Both the position numbers and the translations under genes were made by a program. Positions 50,197 to 60,113 of a DNA stretch of 64,000 nt are shown piece by piece. Position 1 is the stretch's first letter. Each line of letters starts with the position of its first letter. Under the pieces are notes generated by a model. The model was given only the letters and a program-made list of their open reading frames with translations. It did no database searches and was not told the DNA's origin. Origin of the DNA: Paenibacillus sp. sptzw28 (GTDB taxonomy: Bacteria > Bacillota > Bacilli > Paenibacillales > Paenibacillaceae); contig NZ_CP080545.1 of assembly GCF_019550795.1 (NCBI RefSeq), positions 949,501 to 1,013,500 of the forward strand. The letters run 5' to 3'.

Positions 50197-51840
50197 ATGA
50201 GAATGGAACCAAAACATATATTCAACGGCTTTGACCTTTCGGCTATTGAAGAAAACATGAGGAAAACGTTTGTATATTCTCTCCTTGGGAACAGTGCGTC
50301 CTTACAAGCACTCTTGAGTGAAGATCCGGGAGCAGCAAATTTCGTTCTGGGATATTTCACGCCAATACATTTTGCCGTCAGATCGGGGCATTCCGACTCA
50401 GTCCGGCTGCTGCTTAAGTATGGAGCGGATATTACCGGTAACCCTATCGGATGGTCGGACGACCCGCTGACAAAGGCTAACGATCGGGGATACAGAGAAA
50501 TCGCAGAGATTTTAAAGCAGCACCTTGACAGCAATTTTAGAGTCTCACCCACTGGAAGCAAGCTTGCAAATTTGATAAAAGAGGGGCGTATAGATGAGGC
50601 CCTGAGGGAATTGGATAATTCCCCGGGAATGATTAATGCTGGCGATGAGCGCGGAAATACGCCGATTCACTGGGCAGTTCTTACCCGGGACCTGAGGCTT
50701 ATCGACAGCTTGATTCAGCGGGGCGCGGATCTTCGCGCCAAGAGAGCGGATGGGGCTACCCCTTTGCAGGTCTCCATTGAAGGGGATTATTGGTTCAGGA
50801 ATGGTCGGGATTTAAGTGTGAAGGCTTTGCGTAACGAGTGGTTCCTCGCCGGGTACCTGATAGCACGCGGGGCGGAATATGATATTTGGACCGCCGCTTC
50901 AGTCGGTGACTCCAGGCAGGTTGCTTCCTTTCTCCAAGAGGATCCGTCGCTGGTTAATACAAAAAATTCTGTAGGTAAAAGACCCCTAAGCTATGCCGCC
51001 AAATATGGGAATGCCGTTATGGTCAAACTCTTACTCGAATACGGTGCCGATCCGAATGCGGAAGAGAGAAATGCCCCGAATGGAAGTGCGCTTTGGGCAG
51101 CGGTTAAGGATAACTGCGAGGAATGTGTTCAATTACTGCTGGAGCATGGGGCGGATCCGAATGCCGTAGTGGAATCGGGGGGGAATTGTTTATTCATAGC
51201 CATGAGGAAGGGGCACCATTCATTGGCGAAGCTGCTCTACACCTATGGGGCATCCATGAGTCTCGACGCGGCATGTTCCTTGGGGAGAATCGATTTGGCA
51301 GGTGAAATCATAGCAGCGAACCCATCGTCGGTTAACTTTGGCGGCGATTACGGACCACTGTGCATGGCTGTGGCTAACGGGGACATGGATATCGTAAAAT
51401 TGCTGATGCGAAACGGCGCCGATTTAAACGCGCCTTGGTATGCCAATAATTACATGGGGTATGCCGTTGATCAGGGTCCGGAAATGCTCAGGTTTCTTCT
51501 GGAGTCGGGAGCCGACCCGAATAACGCAAACTGGCTCGGTATTACCTATCTTCATAAGGCAGCCTGGCTGGGCAGCCTGGAATTTGCGCGGCTGCTTATC
51601 GAGTTCGGAGCAGACCTGAATGCTGTGGACGAAGAATACCATTCTACTCCCCTCGGCTGGGCAGCGAAATATGGGCAGAGCGGAATGGTCCGGTATCTGC
51701 TGGACAAGGGGGCAGACCCCAGGCTCCCGGTAGACCAACCGTGGGCGCAGCCGATCTCCTGGGCAAGACGGAAAGGATACTCGGAAATTGCCGATATACT
51801 GGCAGTTGCATCTACTGACACAGATGCAACTGTTAATTGA
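50197..51840 (+). CDS. Ankyrin-repeat protein
   Basis: 547 residues, almost entirely ankyrin repeats (about 12). Typical units: TPIHFAVRSGHSDSVRLLLK, then YGAD; NTPIHWAVLTRDLRLIDSLI; RPLSYAAKYGNAVMVKLLLE. No signal peptide, membrane segment or enzymatic domain. ATG 50197 has AGAGGTG 5 bases upstream. Ankyrin arrays bind partner proteins; in bacteria they serve as inhibitors, effectors or immunity factors. The partner is unknown; the next gene is a phosphotransferase 49-100 bases downstream, possibly co-transcribed. Confidence 0.9.
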   Translation: MRMEPKHIFNGFDLSAIEENMRKTFVYSLLGNSASLQALLSEDPGAANFVLGYFTPIHFAVRSGHSDSVRLLLKYGADITGNPIGWSDDPLTKANDRGYREIAEILKQHLDSNFRVSPTGSKLANLIKEGRIDEALRELDNSPGMINAGDERGNTPIHWAVLTRDLRLIDSLIQRGADLRAKRADGATPLQVSIEGDYWFRNGRDLSVKALRNEWFLAGYLIARGAEYDIWTAASVGDSRQVASFLQEDPSLVNTKNSVGKRPLSYAAKYGNAVMVKLLLEYGADPNAEERNAPNGSALWAAVKDNCEECVQLLLEHGADPNAVVESGGNCLFIAMRKGHHSLAKLLYTYGASMSLDAACSLGRIDLAGEIIAANPSSVNFGGDYGPLCMAVANGDMDIVKLLMRNGADLNAPWYANNYMGYAVDQGPEMLRFLLESGADPNNANWLGITYLHKAAWLGSLEFARLLIEFGADLNAVDEEYHSTPLGWAAKYGQSGMVRYLLDKGADPRLPVDQPWAQPISWARRKGYSEIADILAVASTDTDATVN

Positions 51841-51940
51841 ACAAGCCCCGATTAAAAACCCTTGTCCAGTTTAACAAAGGGGCATAAATATGTACCGGGG
51901 AGATGAACTAACGTTGATGGATACTCAGAGTGGAGAAGAT

Positions 51941-52990
51941 ATGCGAAACACTGTATCGGACAATGCAGGCGGCGGTTTACGTGGTGTGCGCGCGCAACCC
52001 TCGGCAGAGTTGTCCCAGGCAGTGCATGATTCTTATGGGATTAATAGCTTCACCAACAGCATTGACCTGGGTGGATCTTCAAGCCTTAACCTTCTTGTTA
52101 TTGATGATCGGCGCCGCTATGTAATTAGGGTGTACCGTCCGTACGTTACTGAAGCCAGGCTTGCGGATATCCAGCTGGCCCGCTGGGAGCTGAACGTCCA
52201 CGGTGTGCCATCATCTGAAGTACTCCCGACACTGGATGGGAGGCAGTGGATCACATTCGAAGGCAGACTCGTGGAGGTTGAGAAATATGTAGAAAGTGAT
52301 GCCAACATGGATTCATGGGAACACCTTATGATGGGTCTTCCAATACTGGGCCGGGTTCATACCATTCTTCGGGGGATACCATTTAGTACAGAAGGAAGGA
52401 ACCCGCTCTTCGCAAATCACATTGAGCCTCAGAAAGCTATTGGCATGACAATGCAAGGCACTGAGCGCATACGAGGATGGGGACCGTCAGCGGATTCTCT
52501 GAAGCTGGCGGATGCCGCAGAGGAATTGGCGCACTTAGTCTCCGCAGGTGAACGAGAGTTGGTCCCGATGCTTCCTCGGCAGGTGGTGCACGGTGATTAC
52601 TGGCATAACAACGTGTTCTTTCTGGACGGCCGCGTGGCACTAATCAGTGACTTCGACTTCATGGGCGAGCGTGCCCGCATTGATGATCTCGCTCTTACGC
52701 TCTACTATTTTGCTTGTTCCGGAGAACCTGTATCGGAACAACAGCTCGGCAAACTTCGGAATCTTATCGACGCTTACGATCAAGGGTTGGACGAGCGCTT
52801 GACGAGCGCGGAACGCTCAGCCCTTCCGCTGGCGATCGCAAGGCAACCATTGTGGTCAATCGGCGGGTGGATCGCCTTGCTGGATGACGAGGAGGCTGCG
52901 CGGCGGCACGCGGCGGGAATGCTTGGTGAGGTGGAATGGGCGTTATGCATCGTACGCGAGCTGGATAGATGGCAGAAAGCGTTCACGTAG
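51941..52990 (+). CDS. Phosphotransferase (APH / choline-kinase-like fold)
   Basis: About 349 residues. Brenner motif HGDYWHNNVFF and metal-binding ISDFDFMGERARIDDLALTL place it in the aminoglycoside phosphotransferase superfamily; RYVIRVYRP holds the ATP-binding Lys position as Arg-rich. Relatives include homoserine kinase-like and spore-coat (CotS) proteins. ATG 51941 has GTGGAG upstream; in-frame ATG codons at 51890 and 51917 are alternatives. Substrate unknown. Confidence 0.8.
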   Translation: MRNTVSDNAGGGLRGVRAQPSAELSQAVHDSYGINSFTNSIDLGGSSSLNLLVIDDRRRYVIRVYRPYVTEARLADIQLARWELNVHGVPSSEVLPTLDGRQWITFEGRLVEVEKYVESDANMDSWEHLMMGLPILGRVHTILRGIPFSTEGRNPLFANHIEPQKAIGMTMQGTERIRGWGPSADSLKLADAAEELAHLVSAGERELVPMLPRQVVHGDYWHNNVFFLDGRVALISDFDFMGERARIDDLALTLYYFACSGEPVSEQQLGKLRNLIDAYDQGLDERLTSAERSALPLAIARQPLWSIGGWIALLDDEEAARRHAAGMLGEVEWALCIVRELDRWQKAFT

Positions 52991-53142
52991 GCATGCCGGA
53001 CGTTGTGTTCCTGATTGGGGATTGCAGAATTCGCCTCATACTGAGGGAGAAAAGATAGGCAGACAGCAAGAAAGAAGGCTGCCTCGATTTAATATCGTGA
53101 CAGCCCTCTACAGTAAGCTGAAGCAGGTCGAGCGTTTTCTGA

Positions 53143-54237
53143 TTAAAGGGGTTCCGTCTGCTCAGGCAAGTAGCGGATCAATGATTCTTGGCCAAGGGTC
53201 TGATATTCGCCCTCATGGGCTACCACAGAAGCTTCCTCGATCCAGCCGAATGCCCAGTTGGAACGGTCGACGTCGGGAAAATGCTGAATGACCTTCGTTT
53301 CGCCATCAACCAGTGGACCTCTCGACAATCCGATATCGATCAGCTTGGCCGCCTCATCGCGCCGGAGAAACCGGTTCGGTTCGAATGTGGTCGTTTGACC
53401 ATCCACCATGTGGAGCGATTTGGCTGTTCCCACCGCATCTTTAGCCCAGCTGCCCTCAAGATCGCTGAATGAAGTCAGCGGAATGGGATGGATCCCGCGC
53501 AGCCGAAGTATGAGGGCGACCATTTCAGCCCGCGTTATTGGCTCGTCAGGCCGGAATTTGCCGTCACTTCCTTCCATGTAGCCTTCCTGCGTAACTTTCA
53601 CAATATACGTGTGAGCCCAATGGCTGTCGGGTACATCCGAGTAATGTACCGGCTGACCGGGATTCACCTCGAGATTTTTTATTCTGGCTATAACGGCCGC
53701 CGCCTCCGCGCGGGTCAGGTCCGATTCCGGGTGGAATTTGCGGTCGGGATAACCCTTGAAGAAAGGCTGATCTGTCTGAGTTCCTGGCTTCAGCTGAACG
53801 CCGGTAATCTTAATCGACAAACCGGCATCCGAAGCAGCCGCTCCGACGATCTCGAGGGGCGTCCCCACCTGTACATCGGCCCCCATCCGCAGATTGAAAT
53901 CGAATGCTGCGGTGCCGCCCGCTGGTATGTTCTTTAGATTCCACTGCAGCTGCCTCAATTCCGCCTTCCATTCCGCCGACCCCGCCGCGCTGATTTCAAG
54001 ACCGGGAGGAAGAACGAGGTCGATGTTTACATTAGAGAGCGGCTCGGTGCCGTTGTTATAAACGAGCAAATGAAGCGATGCTTCTCCGCCCGGGCTCACT
54101 GTCGTCTGGTCTGCGACAAGCTGGATGTCCAGTCCTGTTGGTGTTTCCGCGAATACCGTGAAAGGGCAGATCAGCAAGACAAGCATACATAACCCGAGTA
54201 TGCGGGAACAAAAGGCCGACACCTGTTTATTGTTCAT
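53143..54237 (-). CDS. Secreted protein with CARDB/DUF11-like domain and three SLH domains
   Basis: 364 residues from ATG 54237 (GGAGGG upstream). Signal peptide 1-30 (LGLCMLVLLICPFTVFAE). Residues about 35-145 are a DUF11/CARDB-type beta sandwich (VYNNGTEPLSNVNIDLVLPP). Residues about 155-350 hold three SLH domains (GYPDRKFHPESDLTRAEAAA; GSDGKFRPDEPITRAEM; FEPNRFLRRDEAAKL), which bind pyruvylated cell-wall polymer. It acts on the cell surface; the specific role is unknown. Confidence 0.88.
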   Translation of the reverse strand: MNNKQVSAFCSRILGLCMLVLLICPFTVFAETPTGLDIQLVADQTTVSPGGEASLHLLVYNNGTEPLSNVNIDLVLPPGLEISAAGSAEWKAELRQLQWNLKNIPAGGTAAFDFNLRMGADVQVGTPLEIVGAAASDAGLSIKITGVQLKPGTQTDQPFFKGYPDRKFHPESDLTRAEAAAVIARIKNLEVNPGQPVHYSDVPDSHWAHTYIVKVTQEGYMEGSDGKFRPDEPITRAEMVALILRLRGIHPIPLTSFSDLEGSWAKDAVGTAKSLHMVDGQTTTFEPNRFLRRDEAAKLIDIGLSRGPLVDGETKVIQHFPDVDRSNWAFGWIEEASVVAHEGEYQTLGQESLIRYLPEQTEPL

Positions 54238-54339
54238 ACGTTAGACCCTCCTCTAATTAATCCGTTGTTCCTATATATTTTCGGAGAATGGACTTGTTTT
54301 GGGACTGCCGCGCTGATATCTGTATAAGAAACCGCCAGT

Positions 54340-55254
54340 TCATTCACCGGTTCGATTGCCTCTTGTCTCATTGCGAAAATAGTCCGTTAAGTGAGATTTG
54401 AACAATTTTCCCGGATAGCTGAGCTCCCTGTCTTTGTGGACAATAAGACCATGCACGGAGAGGATCTCCGGAAATGGCAGAAGTTTAAATAGACCAGCCT
54501 CAAGGTCGTCTTTCACGGCCACTTCGGGAATTAAGGCAAAGCCGATACCAAGCTTCACCGTTTGCTTGATCATTTCAAGACTTGGAAGCTCGAGCGCATT
54601 GCTTGCATTTACTCCGGATTCCTGCAGGACCTTATTCGCTTGCGTGGTATACAAACAACTGGTTCCGAAGCTGATAACGGCTTCTTCGTTTAAAATCCCC
54701 AAACCTTTCCTTTCAACTTCCGCCGCCAACGCGGTTGGCGCAATGAAGATCAGCTTCTCCTGGGCCAGAGGATAGAAGAGAATGTCGTGGCGCCCGGGGT
54801 CGTGAGGCACAATCCCGAAATCAACAGCGTGATCGAGCACTTGATTCAAAATATCCTGATGGAATCCCGTTTCGATTCTTAATTTCACTTGAGAATATTC
54901 TTTCATAAATTCACTGACAAATCCGGATACGCGCGTCAAGAAAAAAGCTTCCTGCATTCGGATGGACACGGTCCCGCGGGGGTGATCGAGCTCATTCATA
55001 TTTTCCTCGATAGAATGGCCTAAATGAATATATTGATAGGCGAACTTCGCAAGTCTGACCCCGGCTTCCGTAGGTTTTACTCCCCTGGATAAACGATGAA
55101 ACAGCTTTTGCTTACAAACTTGTTCCAGAAGTTGAATATGGGTGGTTACCGTTGATTGGACATACCCTAATTTTTCCGCAGCCCTGCTAAAGCTTTTTTC
55201 CTCCAGGACGGTGACAAAAGTTTTAAAAAAACGCCCTTCCAGTAATTCAATCAC
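54340..55254 (-). CDS. LysR-family transcriptional regulator
   Basis: 304 residues. N-terminal LysR HTH (FFKTFVTVLEEKSFSRAAEK, then LGYVQSTVTTHIQLLE) and a C-terminal two-lobed substrate-binding domain (DFGIVPHD; IKQTVKLGIGFALIPEVAV). It is divergent from the DJ-1/PfpI gene 150 bases away, the usual LysR target arrangement. The AT-rich gap probably holds a shared operator. The co-inducer is unknown. Confidence 0.9.
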   Translation of the reverse strand: MIELLEGRFFKTFVTVLEEKSFSRAAEKLGYVQSTVTTHIQLLEQVCKQKLFHRLSRGVKPTEAGVRLAKFAYQYIHLGHSIEENMNELDHPRGTVSIRMQEAFFLTRVSGFVSEFMKEYSQVKLRIETGFHQDILNQVLDHAVDFGIVPHDPGRHDILFYPLAQEKLIFIAPTALAAEVERKGLGILNEEAVISFGTSCLYTTQANKVLQESGVNASNALELPSLEMIKQTVKLGIGFALIPEVAVKDDLEAGLFKLLPFPEILSVHGLIVHKDRELSYPGKLFKSHLTDYFRNETRGNRTGE

Positions 55255-55404
55255 CGGTTCACAGCTCCTTGGTATCGCGATTCGAAATGCTACGGATCAT
55301 TTATTCTCATAAGTAAAATAGCTAAAGATAAGATATCATAAACTCATGCAAATAAGAATAGCGGCAGTTGATAGATTTTCAATGCCGCAAGGGAGGAAAA
55401 GAGA

Positions 55405-56067
55405 GTGAATAAGATACAAGGATTCAGATTAGGGATTTATGTGTTCAAGGACGCGGAAATAATTGATTATGCAGCCCCATACGGTGTGTTTTCGGTTGCG
55501 AGGAGACTTGATCCGGAGCTGGAAGCTTTTCTCATAGCTGACGCCATGAGGCCGGTTCAGACTCAAGCCGGTTTTACAGTTCACCCGAATTACAGCTTTA
55601 ATGATATGCCTGATATGGATGCCTTTCTAATCCCCGGCGGATTCGGTACGCGGCAGGAATTGAATAATAAACGACTGCATCAATATATTCGATCGCTCCC
55701 CGAAAACACTTTACTTACAAGTGTTTGTACGGGTTCATGGATTTATGGCAGAATGGGTCTCCTCGATGGTATCCCTGCAACCAATCGTAAAGAACCAGAT
55801 CGCCTGGAGGCTTCCAATATGGGGAAAGTACCTATTGACCGCTTGGCTGAGATCGCTCCTGCTTGTAAAATTAGCAGGGCGAGAGTAGTCGACAGCGGCA
55901 GAATTATTACTGCCGGCGGTATTGCATCCGGAATGGAAATGGGGTTTCATCTATTAAGGCGGGCCGGTTATGACGAGACCTTCATCAGCGACGTAGCCCG
56001 TGTAATGGAGTACCACGAAGCATATGAAAGCTATAGGAATGATATCGAATATTTTAACCGGCAGTAA
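55405..56067 (+). CDS. DJ-1/PfpI family protein (isonitrile hydratase-like)
   Basis: 220 residues from GTG 55405 (GGGAGG upstream). Class I amidotransferase-like fold with nucleophile Cys in LLTSVCTGSWIYG, FLIPGGFGTRQEL before it and AGGIASGMEMGFHLL after it. These motifs match the isonitrile hydratase/transcriptional-regulator N-domain branch (GATase1_PfpI). There is no AraC HTH, so it is an enzyme or stress protein. Probably controlled by the divergent LysR gene. Confidence 0.87.
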   Translation: MNKIQGFRLGIYVFKDAEIIDYAAPYGVFSVARRLDPELEAFLIADAMRPVQTQAGFTVHPNYSFNDMPDMDAFLIPGGFGTRQELNNKRLHQYIRSLPENTLLTSVCTGSWIYGRMGLLDGIPATNRKEPDRLEASNMGKVPIDRLAEIAPACKISRARVVDSGRIITAGGIASGMEMGFHLLRRAGYDETFISDVARVMEYHEAYESYRNDIEYFNRQ

Positions 56068-56096
56068 GGCTCTGGTAATGCCCAACAAAATACAAA

Positions 56097-56142
56097 AGGC
56101 GATAACCGGTTTAGCCCATGCGGCTAAACGGTTATCGCCATT
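56097..56142. terminator. Bidirectional terminator
   Basis: GGCGATAACCGGTTTAGCC pairs with GGCTAAACGGTTATCGCC, with flanking A- and T-rich sequence, between the converging PfpI and YjzC genes. Confidence 0.82.
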
Positions 56143-56177
56143 CTTGTTTTAAGCCCCGATGGTATCGCTTAAGCGGC

Positions 56178-56342
56178 TTACCCCTTGGCGTCGCATTTCT
56201 TCCAGTTAACGTTGTCGCCTGTATTGGGACAAGCCTGAAACAGTTCGCCGTTTTTATATTTCATTTTCCGTCCGGTGACGGTTTCAAATTCACCGTCGAA
56301 CGGCACGATTTCCCCTGTTTTATAGGTTCTGTGTTGACTCAT
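56178..56342 (-). CDS. YjzC-family small protein
   Basis: 54 residues on the minus strand from ATG 56342, with GGAGGAG 8 bases upstream. The sequence (start MSQHRTYKTGEIVPFDGEFE, with KYKNGELFQACPNTGDNV) is the YjzC family, short Bacillota proteins of unknown function with a TG-x-I-V-P start motif. The length is normal. It is a single-gene unit ended by the terminator at 56097. Confidence 0.82.
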   Translation of the reverse strand: MSQHRTYKTGEIVPFDGEFETVTGRKMKYKNGELFQACPNTGDNVNWKKCDAKG

Positions 56343-56607
56343 GCGGACTCCTCCTCATAAAGGGCTTCTTCCAAATGATACCACGCTTATTATGCGCTCG
56401 ATCTTTTGTTTTATTCATTTGTCACAGTTATAGAGCTCTGCCGAAATAGGTCGCCCCAAAATTCATTAAGAGAACGGTATGCCTGAATTTGGAATACCTT
56501 ACCTGACGGCCGGTAGCGACGGCGAGGCGGACCGAACACGCAGCAAGCTTGTCTGCCATGAATCGATCGGGTATAGTTAGTATCAAAACATTTTCAGTGA
56601 GGTATGT

Positions 56608-57585
56608 ATGGCAACAATTCATGATGTGGCGTCGAGAGCGGGCCTTTCGGTAACTACAGTATCCCGTGTACTTAATAACCGAGGCTATATCAGCGAGGCA
56701 ACGCGGAAGAAAGTGTTCGAGATAATGGATGAAATAGGCTACCAGCCTAACGAGATCGCCCGCTCTCTGCTGCGCAAGCAGTCCAATATCATTGGTTTAA
56801 TCATTCCCAATGTGTCCCATCCTTTCTTCGGGGAACTTGCGGATCATGTGGAAGATTTCGCTTATCAAAGCGGGTATAAAATATTGCTCTGCAATTCCCA
56901 AATGGATCCGGTCAAGGAAAAAGACTATATTGAGATGTTGAAACGAAACCGGGTTGCCGGCATCATCATGGGAAGCCATACGCTGGATGTGGACTTCTAC
57001 CGTAATCTTCATTCACCGATTGTGACGATCGACCGCCAGATCGATAATGAAATACCCTTTATCGCTTCGGATAATTATCTTGGCGGCCAGCTTGCGACTG
57101 AGCTGCTCATCCGGAGCGGCTGCCGGAAAATCGCCCACGTTTGCGGCAATTTGGAGCTGGATCTACTTGCCAATAAACGAAGTGACGCATTTGCAGACAT
57201 AGTGGAAAAATTCGGTATTCAGCATATAACCATCCAAACGGATATGAATGTATTCGATCAGCTGCAGTACAAGGGCATCATCGATAGGCTGTTGGAAGAG
57301 CACCCTGATGTAGACGGCATATTTGCTACGAGTGATATTATTGCCGCCTTTGCCGTGAAAGGATGTCATCGGGCCGGGAAACGGGTGCCGGAAGATGTTC
57401 GCATCGTAGGGTACGACGATGTTAATGCCGCTTCATGGATGATTCCGGAGATCACCTCAGTGAAGCAGCCGATTGCAGAAATTGGGAGGCTGGCGGTGGA
57501 GCTGATTCGCAAACAAATCGACGGGGAACCGTTTACGGCGGCTAACGTGCTGCCAGTCGAATTGAAAGAAAGGTCGACTTCCTGA
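56608..57585 (+). CDS. LacI-family transcriptional repressor of the sucrose/fructan operon
   Basis: 325 residues. LacI HTH at the N-terminus (TIHDVASRAGLSVTTVSRVL) with hinge NEIARSLL, then a periplasmic-binding-like sugar domain (IGLIIPNVSHPFFGELADHV; VDGIFATSDIIAAFAVKG; VRIVGYDDVNAASWM). ATG 56608 follows GTGAGG. A terminator separates it from the operon, whose promoter contains CAAACGTTTG, a typical LacI/ScrR half-symmetric operator. With a GH32 enzyme in the operon the inducer is probably sucrose, fructose or a fructo-oligosaccharide. Confidence 0.88.
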   Translation: MATIHDVASRAGLSVTTVSRVLNNRGYISEATRKKVFEIMDEIGYQPNEIARSLLRKQSNIIGLIIPNVSHPFFGELADHVEDFAYQSGYKILLCNSQMDPVKEKDYIEMLKRNRVAGIIMGSHTLDVDFYRNLHSPIVTIDRQIDNEIPFIASDNYLGGQLATELLIRSGCRKIAHVCGNLELDLLANKRSDAFADIVEKFGIQHITIQTDMNVFDQLQYKGIIDRLLEEHPDVDGIFATSDIIAAFAVKGCHRAGKRVPEDVRIVGYDDVNAASWMIPEITSVKQPIAEIGRLAVELIRKQIDGEPFTAANVLPVELKERSTS

Positions 57586-57604
57586 CCGTGGGCTAATATA
57601 ACGG

Positions 57605-57643
57605 AAATCCAATCTCTGTCTCTCCGGGGTTGGATTTTTTTCT
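57605..57643 (+). terminator. Terminator after the LacI gene
   Basis: AAATCCAA (57605-57612) pairs with TTGGATTT (57630-57637), followed by a T run. Confidence 0.85.
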
Positions 57644-57679
57644 ATTCAAAATATATCAAAGGATTGACATGTTAAAGGA

Positions 57680-57729
57680 TTGACATAAGACAAACGTTTG
57701 ACATATAATCGGAAATGTAAGCGGTTTAA
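57680..57729 (+). promoter_or_regulatory. Promoter, LacI operator and cre-like site of the sugar operon
   Basis: TTGACA (57680-57685), 18 bases, TATAAT (57704-57709). The palindrome CAAACGTTTG (57691-57700) lies inside the spacer, a position where a LacI repressor blocks polymerase. TGTAAGCGGTTTAA (57716-57729) matches cre with one mismatch, suggesting CcpA repression as well. Confidence 0.8.
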
Positions 57730-57766
57730 TACTTTCATAATACCAATCATAAATGGGGGAAGAAAC

Positions 57767-59110
57767 ATGAAGCGTTTTAAAGGATTTCAAGGACTTATTC
57801 TTGCGCTGCTGTCAATCATGGTCCTCTCGGCGTGCGGAAACTCATCGAACAGCGGGACGAGCGGCGGGGCCGCAGCAGAGACCGCGGGCAATGCAGGTAC
57901 TTCGGGCGGACAGGTAAAAATTACGCTTCTTAACTCCAAGGGGGAAATCCAGCAACAACTGGAGGATGCGGCGAAAGCGTTTCATGAAGATAATCCGAAC
58001 ATAACGCTGGAAATCCAATCGGTACCGGCCGGCTCATCGCCTTTCGAAAAAGCGTCCACATTATATGCATCCGGAAATCCACCGACGATGCTCATGCTGG
58101 ATACCGGCGACGTGGAGAAGTTCAAAGACCGTATTCTTGACCTGAGCGGTGAGAAGTGGATGGCAGATACGGTAGCGCATGCGACCGACCTTACGACATA
58201 CGACGGCAAGAACTATGCGTTTCCGCTGGCGATCGAAGGCTATGGCTTTATTTATAATAAAGCCGTTGTTGACAAAGCGGTAGGCGGAAGCTTCGATCCA
58301 TCCACAATCAACACAACGAGCAGCCTGGAGAATCTGTTCAAGCAGATCGAAGCATCCGGCAAAAAAGCGCTCGTCATTTCACCGATGGATTGGTCGCTTG
58401 GCGCACACTATCTCCCGCTTGCCTATGCCGGACAGAATAAAAATGTGGCGGATGTGAACAAATTCATCGATTCGCTGAAAGCCGGAACGGCTTCTCTTTC
58501 GACAAACAAAGTGTTTAATGGGCTCATGGATACGTTCGACGTTATGATGAAATATAATATCGACCAGAAATCCCCGCTTTCCGGCGCCTATGAACGCGGT
58601 CCTGAGCTGCTCGGCAAAGGCGAAGTCGGCATCTGGTTCATGGGGAACTGGGCATGGCCGCAAATCAGTGGATTCGACACGGCTAATAAACAGTATGGTT
58701 TCCTCCCGGTGCCGATCAGCAACAATCCGGACGATTACGGGAATCAGGAAATATCGTCTGCCGTTTCCAAACGAATCGTTATCGATAAGCAGCAAAGCAC
58801 TCCCGAGCAGCAAGAAGCGGCGAAGAAATTCCTGAATTGGATCGTGTATGAGCAAAAAGGCCAGGACTTCCTGGTGAACAAAGCAAGCATTATACCGGCG
58901 TTCAAGAACATCACGCTTCCGGCGGCAGACCCGCTTGGAAAATCGATTCAGGATTACATTGCAAGAGACAAATCCGAGCAGTCAATGAGCACATTGCCGG
59001 CCGACCACTGGTCGAAAGTCGGCGCTTCCATGCAGAAGTATTTGGCGAAAGCGGGAGACCGGGCTACGCTCGCTAAGGAAATCGAAGACTATTGGAAAAG
59101 CGTGAAATAA
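57767..59110 (+). CDS. ABC sugar transporter, substrate-binding lipoprotein
   Basis: 447 residues from ATG 57767 (GGGGGAAG upstream). Lipoprotein signal with lipobox LSAC (Cys23), Gly/Ser-rich linker, then a family 1 (MalE/UgpB-like) solute-binding protein (VKITLLNSKGEIQQQLEDAA; GKGEVGIWFMGNWAWPQIS). It delivers the sugar to the two permeases downstream. With the GH32 gene as last member, sucrose or fructo-oligosaccharides are the likely ligand. No ATPase is encoded; an MsmX-like ATPase elsewhere is expected. Confidence 0.9.
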   Translation: MKRFKGFQGLILALLSIMVLSACGNSSNSGTSGGAAAETAGNAGTSGGQVKITLLNSKGEIQQQLEDAAKAFHEDNPNITLEIQSVPAGSSPFEKASTLYASGNPPTMLMLDTGDVEKFKDRILDLSGEKWMADTVAHATDLTTYDGKNYAFPLAIEGYGFIYNKAVVDKAVGGSFDPSTINTTSSLENLFKQIEASGKKALVISPMDWSLGAHYLPLAYAGQNKNVADVNKFIDSLKAGTASLSTNKVFNGLMDTFDVMMKYNIDQKSPLSGAYERGPELLGKGEVGIWFMGNWAWPQISGFDTANKQYGFLPVPISNNPDDYGNQEISSAVSKRIVIDKQQSTPEQQEAAKKFLNWIVYEQKGQDFLVNKASIIPAFKNITLPAADPLGKSIQDYIARDKSEQSMSTLPADHWSKVGASMQKYLAKAGDRATLAKEIEDYWKSVK

Positions 59111-59228
59111 GGTTTCAAGACTATAATTTAGGGAGGGCGATGGATAAGGCCGCATTCGTTTGCGTCTCGTCCATTGCCTTCTTACTGAACATGGACTCCC
59201 CGACATTAAACAAGAGAGAGGGATCGTT

Positions 59229-60113
59229 ATGATTTCGGAAAAGGGAGTGTGGAATCGCCTGCGCAGCAGGCTGCTTTTCACCGGACCGACATTGTTTGCG
59301 TTTCTCACGGTAATGATCGTACCGTTTGCTTACGGGATTTATTTAACCTTTACGAATTGGGACGGTATATCCACGACACATACGCTGGTCGGTTTCCAAA
59401 ACTACGGCGAAGTGTTTAAAGACGAAGTCTTCTGGCAATCGTTCGGGCTAACGCTCAAATATGTATTTTTTTCTGTCCTGCTTACTAACGTTATCGCATT
59501 TCTGCTCGCATATATGCTGACAAAGGGCCTGAAGGGGCAAAGCATTTTCAGGGCGGGTTTTTTCCTTCCGAACCTCGTCGGCGGTATAGTGCTCGGTTTC
59601 ATTTGGCAGTTTATCTTCTCCAACGTTCTTGTGTATTTCGGCGCAAAGACGGGAATTTCGATCTTCAGCGGATCCTGGCTGGCAGAACCGGATAAGGCAT
59701 TCTGGTCCTTGGTCATCGTAACGGTCTGGCAGTATGCCGGCTACATGATGGTCATTTATGTCGCCGGACTGATGAGCGTACCTAATGATATTCAGGAAGC
59801 GGCAAGCATTGACGGCGCTAACGGCTGGATGAAAATGCGGAAGATGATCCTGCCGCTGATGATTCCATCCTTTATCGTCTGCATTTTTCTATCCTTGCAG
59901 CGCTGCTTCATGGTCTATGACGTGAACCTCTCTTTGACGAAGGGCGGGCCTTTCAAGAGTACCGAATTTGTATCGATGCATGTATACGAAAAGGCATTCC
60001 TTTCCCGGGATTACGGGGTCGGCCAGGCGGAGGCGCTCGTGCTGTTCCTGCTTGTCGCCGCCATTACGCTGCTTCAGGTTTATTTCAGTAAAAAACTGGA
60101 GGTGGAGGCATAA
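59229..60113 (+). CDS. ABC sugar transporter permease (MalF type)
   Basis: 294 residues from ATG 59229; the frame is open upstream, but this start has a GAGAGAGGG site and the usual short cytoplasmic lead. Six membrane segments; EAA loop EAASIDGANGWMKMRKMILP. The stop TAA overlaps the start of the next permease by one base, indicating translational coupling. Confidence 0.92.
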   Translation: MISEKGVWNRLRSRLLFTGPTLFAFLTVMIVPFAYGIYLTFTNWDGISTTHTLVGFQNYGEVFKDEVFWQSFGLTLKYVFFSVLLTNVIAFLLAYMLTKGLKGQSIFRAGFFLPNLVGGIVLGFIWQFIFSNVLVYFGAKTGISIFSGSWLAEPDKAFWSLVIVTVWQYAGYMMVIYVAGLMSVPNDIQEAASIDGANGWMKMRKMILPLMIPSFIVCIFLSLQRCFMVYDVNLSLTKGGPFKSTEFVSMHVYEKAFLSRDYGVGQAEALVLFLLVAAITLLQVYFSKKLEVEA

